From Saprospiraceae bacterium (lineage in GTDB: Bacteria; Bacteroidota; Bacteroidia; Chitinophagales; Saprospiraceae), in assembly GCA_015494245.1 (NCBI GenBank), contig WGBN01000054.1, positions 1-6,764 of the forward strand: 6,764 nucleotides of DNA, in the 5' to 3' direction. Below the pieces are notes generated by a model. It did not search any database. It was not told the origin of the DNA and saw nothing but the letters and a program-made list of their open reading frames with translations. The translations under genes were made by a program, and so were the position numbers. Below are positions 5,468-6,764 of this stretch, one piece after another. Numbering within the stretch: the first letter of the stretch is position 1; every line of letters starts with the position of its first letter.

Positions 5468-6472
5468 ATGCCTTATTTATTGGCCATAGAATCTTCCTGC
5501 GACGACACTTCGGCCGCGGTCATTGGTGATGGAGCCGTTTTGAGCAATGTGATTGCCGGTCAGGACATCCATAGGGCATACGGCGGCGTAGTGCCGGAAG
5601 CGGCTTCGCGAGCTCATTTTGAAAGCATCATTCCGGTTGTGGATGCTGCTTTACAGCGGGCAAATGTAAGTAAAAATCAGTTAGACGCCATAGCCTTCAC
5701 GCGCGGACCCGGGCTTTTGGGTTCGTTGATGGTGGGCGTTTCCTTTGCCAAGGCCCTGGCTTTGGCGCTGGGCATTCCGATCATAGATGTGCACCATTTG
5801 CAGGCGCATGTATTGGCGCATTTTGCAGAAGAACCCAAGCCTTCCTTCCCCTTTTTGTGCCTGACGGTCTCCGGCGGCCACACCCAAATCGTGCTGGTGC
5901 GCAGTCCGCTCGAGATGGAAGTGCTGGGCAAAACCCTGGATGACGCTGCCGGCGAGGCCTTCGACAAAGCCGGCAGAATGATGGGCTTGCCCTACCCCGC
6001 AGGACCTGAAATAGATCAGCTTTCGCAAAACGGAGTAGCGCGATTTGCTTTTCCCGAACCCAAAATACGGGGTTTGGACTTTAGTTTTAGCGGGCTGAAA
6101 ACCGCCATTCGCTATTTCCTGCGCGATGAAACAGCCAAAAATCCCGACTTTATCCGCGAGAATCTGCCCGACATAGCTGCTTCGGTGCAAGACACCATCG
6201 TGCGCATTCTCATGTCCAAACTCAAGCGCGCAGCCAAAGAAACCGGCATCTCCGAAATCGCCATAGCCGGTGGGGTAGCCGCCAATTCCGGACTGAGGCA
6301 GGCCCTGTTGCAAGAAGGCGAAAAGCGCCGTTGGAAGGTCTATATACCGCGCATAGAGTATTGCACCGACAATGCAGCAATGATTGGCATAGCAGGCCAC
6401 TACAAATTTCTCGCAGGGGAATTTGCATCGCAGGATATTGCGCCTGTGGCGCGGTGGGAAATGGGGGGGTAA
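5468..6472 (+). CDS. tsaD: tRNA N6-adenosine threonylcarbamoyltransferase TsaD
   Basis: TsaD transfers the threonylcarbamoyl group to A37 of tRNAs that read ANN codons, working with TsaB and TsaE on the product of TsaC. The 334-residue product is of normal length and begins MPYLLAIESSCDDTSAA. It has the metal-binding H110-LQA-H114, SGGHT at 135-139, GEAFDKAGR at 162-170, FSFSGLKTA at 205-213, GGVAAN at 268-273, and YCTDNAAMIG at 298-307 with the metal ligand Asp301. The reading frame is open far upstream to 4952, but only from 5468 does it match the family, and the upstream part runs through the divergent gene and promoters. GCGGGAAAAAG just before the ATG may be a weak ribosome binding site. 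A run of seven G sits three codons before the stop. TsaB, TsaC and TsaE are not in the window. Confidence 0.97.
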   Translation: MPYLLAIESSCDDTSAAVIGDGAVLSNVIAGQDIHRAYGGVVPEAASRAHFESIIPVVDAALQRANVSKNQLDAIAFTRGPGLLGSLMVGVSFAKALALALGIPIIDVHHLQAHVLAHFAEEPKPSFPFLCLTVSGGHTQIVLVRSPLEMEVLGKTLDDAAGEAFDKAGRMMGLPYPAGPEIDQLSQNGVARFAFPEPKIRGLDFSFSGLKTAIRYFLRDETAKNPDFIRENLPDIAASVQDTIVRILMSKLKRAAKETGISEIAIAGGVAANSGLRQALLQEGEKRRWKVYIPRIEYCTDNAAMIGIAGHYKFLAGEFASQDIAPVARWEMGG

Positions 6473-6475
6473 GAG

Positions 6476-6544
6476 AATGTGGGCGCTTCGCGCCTAATGT
6501 GGAGCGCAAGCGCTCTAATGTGGAACGCTTCGCGTTCTAATGTG
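6476..6544 (+). repeat. Tandem array of AATGTG units with covarying hairpins
   Basis: Three units of 20, 21 and 22 bases each begin AATGTG and end in T. Each carries its own palindrome: GGCGC-TTC-GCGCC (6482-6494), GAGCGC-AA-GCGCTC (6502-6515), and GAACGC-TTC-GCGTTC (6523-6537). A fourth AATGTG at 6539-6544 is followed by a degraded unit. The stems differ between units while both arms stay complementary. The array begins four bases after tsaD and may form the 3' end of its mRNA. No T tract follows, so this is not a classical terminator. Confidence 0.9.
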
Positions 6545-6636
6545 ATTTTACGCTCGCTTCGCATTGCGTGGGGTTCCCAACCAAAAGAGCGGGGAGCATG
6601 TTACCTCATAAAACGGGACAATCAAGTTAAACGGAC
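6545..6636. other. Intergenic stretch, no gene recognised
   Basis: The sequence contains a weak imperfect hairpin, ACGC then GCGT (about 6550-6569), probably the decayed fourth unit of the preceding array. I see no gene, promoter or terminator in the rest. Confidence 0.4.
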
Positions 6637-6691
6637 TTAAAACCCGCGAGAATCCGCCGCACCCGCGTAAATCCACGTTCTATTAGCTATT
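6637..6691 (-). repeat. GCGGAT-rich intergenic repeat, copy B (inverted)
   Basis: Read on the minus strand, this 55-base block begins AATAGCTAATAGAACG and aligns over its whole length with copy A at 3317-3370, with one single-base indel. Two of the four GCGGAT words have drifted to GCGGGT and one to GTGGAT. It is non-coding. Confidence 0.85.
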
Positions 6692-6739
6692 TAGGGCTTC
6701 CTTAAAAAGTCTCTCTCGATTTTGTGAGTAAAAAACTCT

Positions 6740-6763
6740 CGCAAAGACGCAAAGACGCTAAGG
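6740..6763 (+). repeat. Tandem octamer CGCAAAGA at the contig end
   Basis: Two exact CGCAAAGA octamers (6740-6747 and 6748-6755) are followed by a third variant, CGCTAAGG (6756-6763), one base before the window ends. The word CGCAAAGACGCAAAG is familiar from intergenic DNA in many bacteria. The array may continue beyond the edge. Confidence 0.75.
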
Positions 6764-6764
6764 C

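Noticed and set aside
6476..6544. Tandem array as a CRISPR
   Set aside because: Units are only 20-22 bases, the variable parts are palindromes and not unrelated spacers, and there are no cas genes.

Overview
The window looks like one end of a draft-assembly contig from an environmental Bacteroidota bacterium. Three things support this. Near-exact Bacteroidota-type promoters (TTG or TTTG, then 17-19 bases, then TAnnTTTG) sit upstream of the tRNA gene and between the divergent genes. Most start codons lack a Shine-Dalgarno sequence. A DUF3822 gene is coupled to rsmD, an arrangement known from this phylum. The exact genus cannot be read from the sequence. Bases 1-19 are the Tn5 mosaic end used in Nextera libraries, so genomic sequence starts at about base 20.

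Layout: an unassigned GC-rich stretch (20-180); a tRNA-Ser(UGA) gene on the minus strand (181-268) with its promoter; msrA, encoding a probable lipoprotein methionine sulfoxide reductase, on the plus strand (383-1072); a repeat-filled gap between convergent genes (1073-1233); the minus-strand pair mqnE-mqnA (3213 down to 1234) of the futalosine menaquinone pathway; a second repeat-filled gap (3214-3447); a minus-strand operon of three genes joined by two ATGA overlaps, namely a single-pass membrane protein of unknown function, a DUF3822 protein and the 16S rRNA methyltransferase rsmD (5371 down to 3448); a 96-bp divergent promoter region; tsaD on the plus strand (5468-6472); and a repeat-rich tail (6473-6764).

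The genes are mostly core housekeeping. MqnA and MqnE catalyse the first two steps of menaquinone synthesis from chorismate. RsmD and TsaD act on rRNA and tRNA. MsrA repairs oxidised methionine, probably in the envelope. I see no defence system, biosynthetic cluster, transposase or CRISPR array.

The unusual content is intergenic. Every gap of about 150 bp or more downstream of a gene holds short repeats, many of them palindromes. They include a tandem array of three hairpins whose stems differ but stay complementary, a 54/55-bp GCGGAT-rich repeat present as two inverted copies about 3.3 kb apart, twin GGGCTTCAGCCC palindromes (one abutting the mqnA stop codon), and a hairpin that forms the last codons of rsmD and has one arm duplicated outside the gene. 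These are the best candidates for something undescribed, but they resemble dispersed REP-like repeats and no mobilising gene is in the window.
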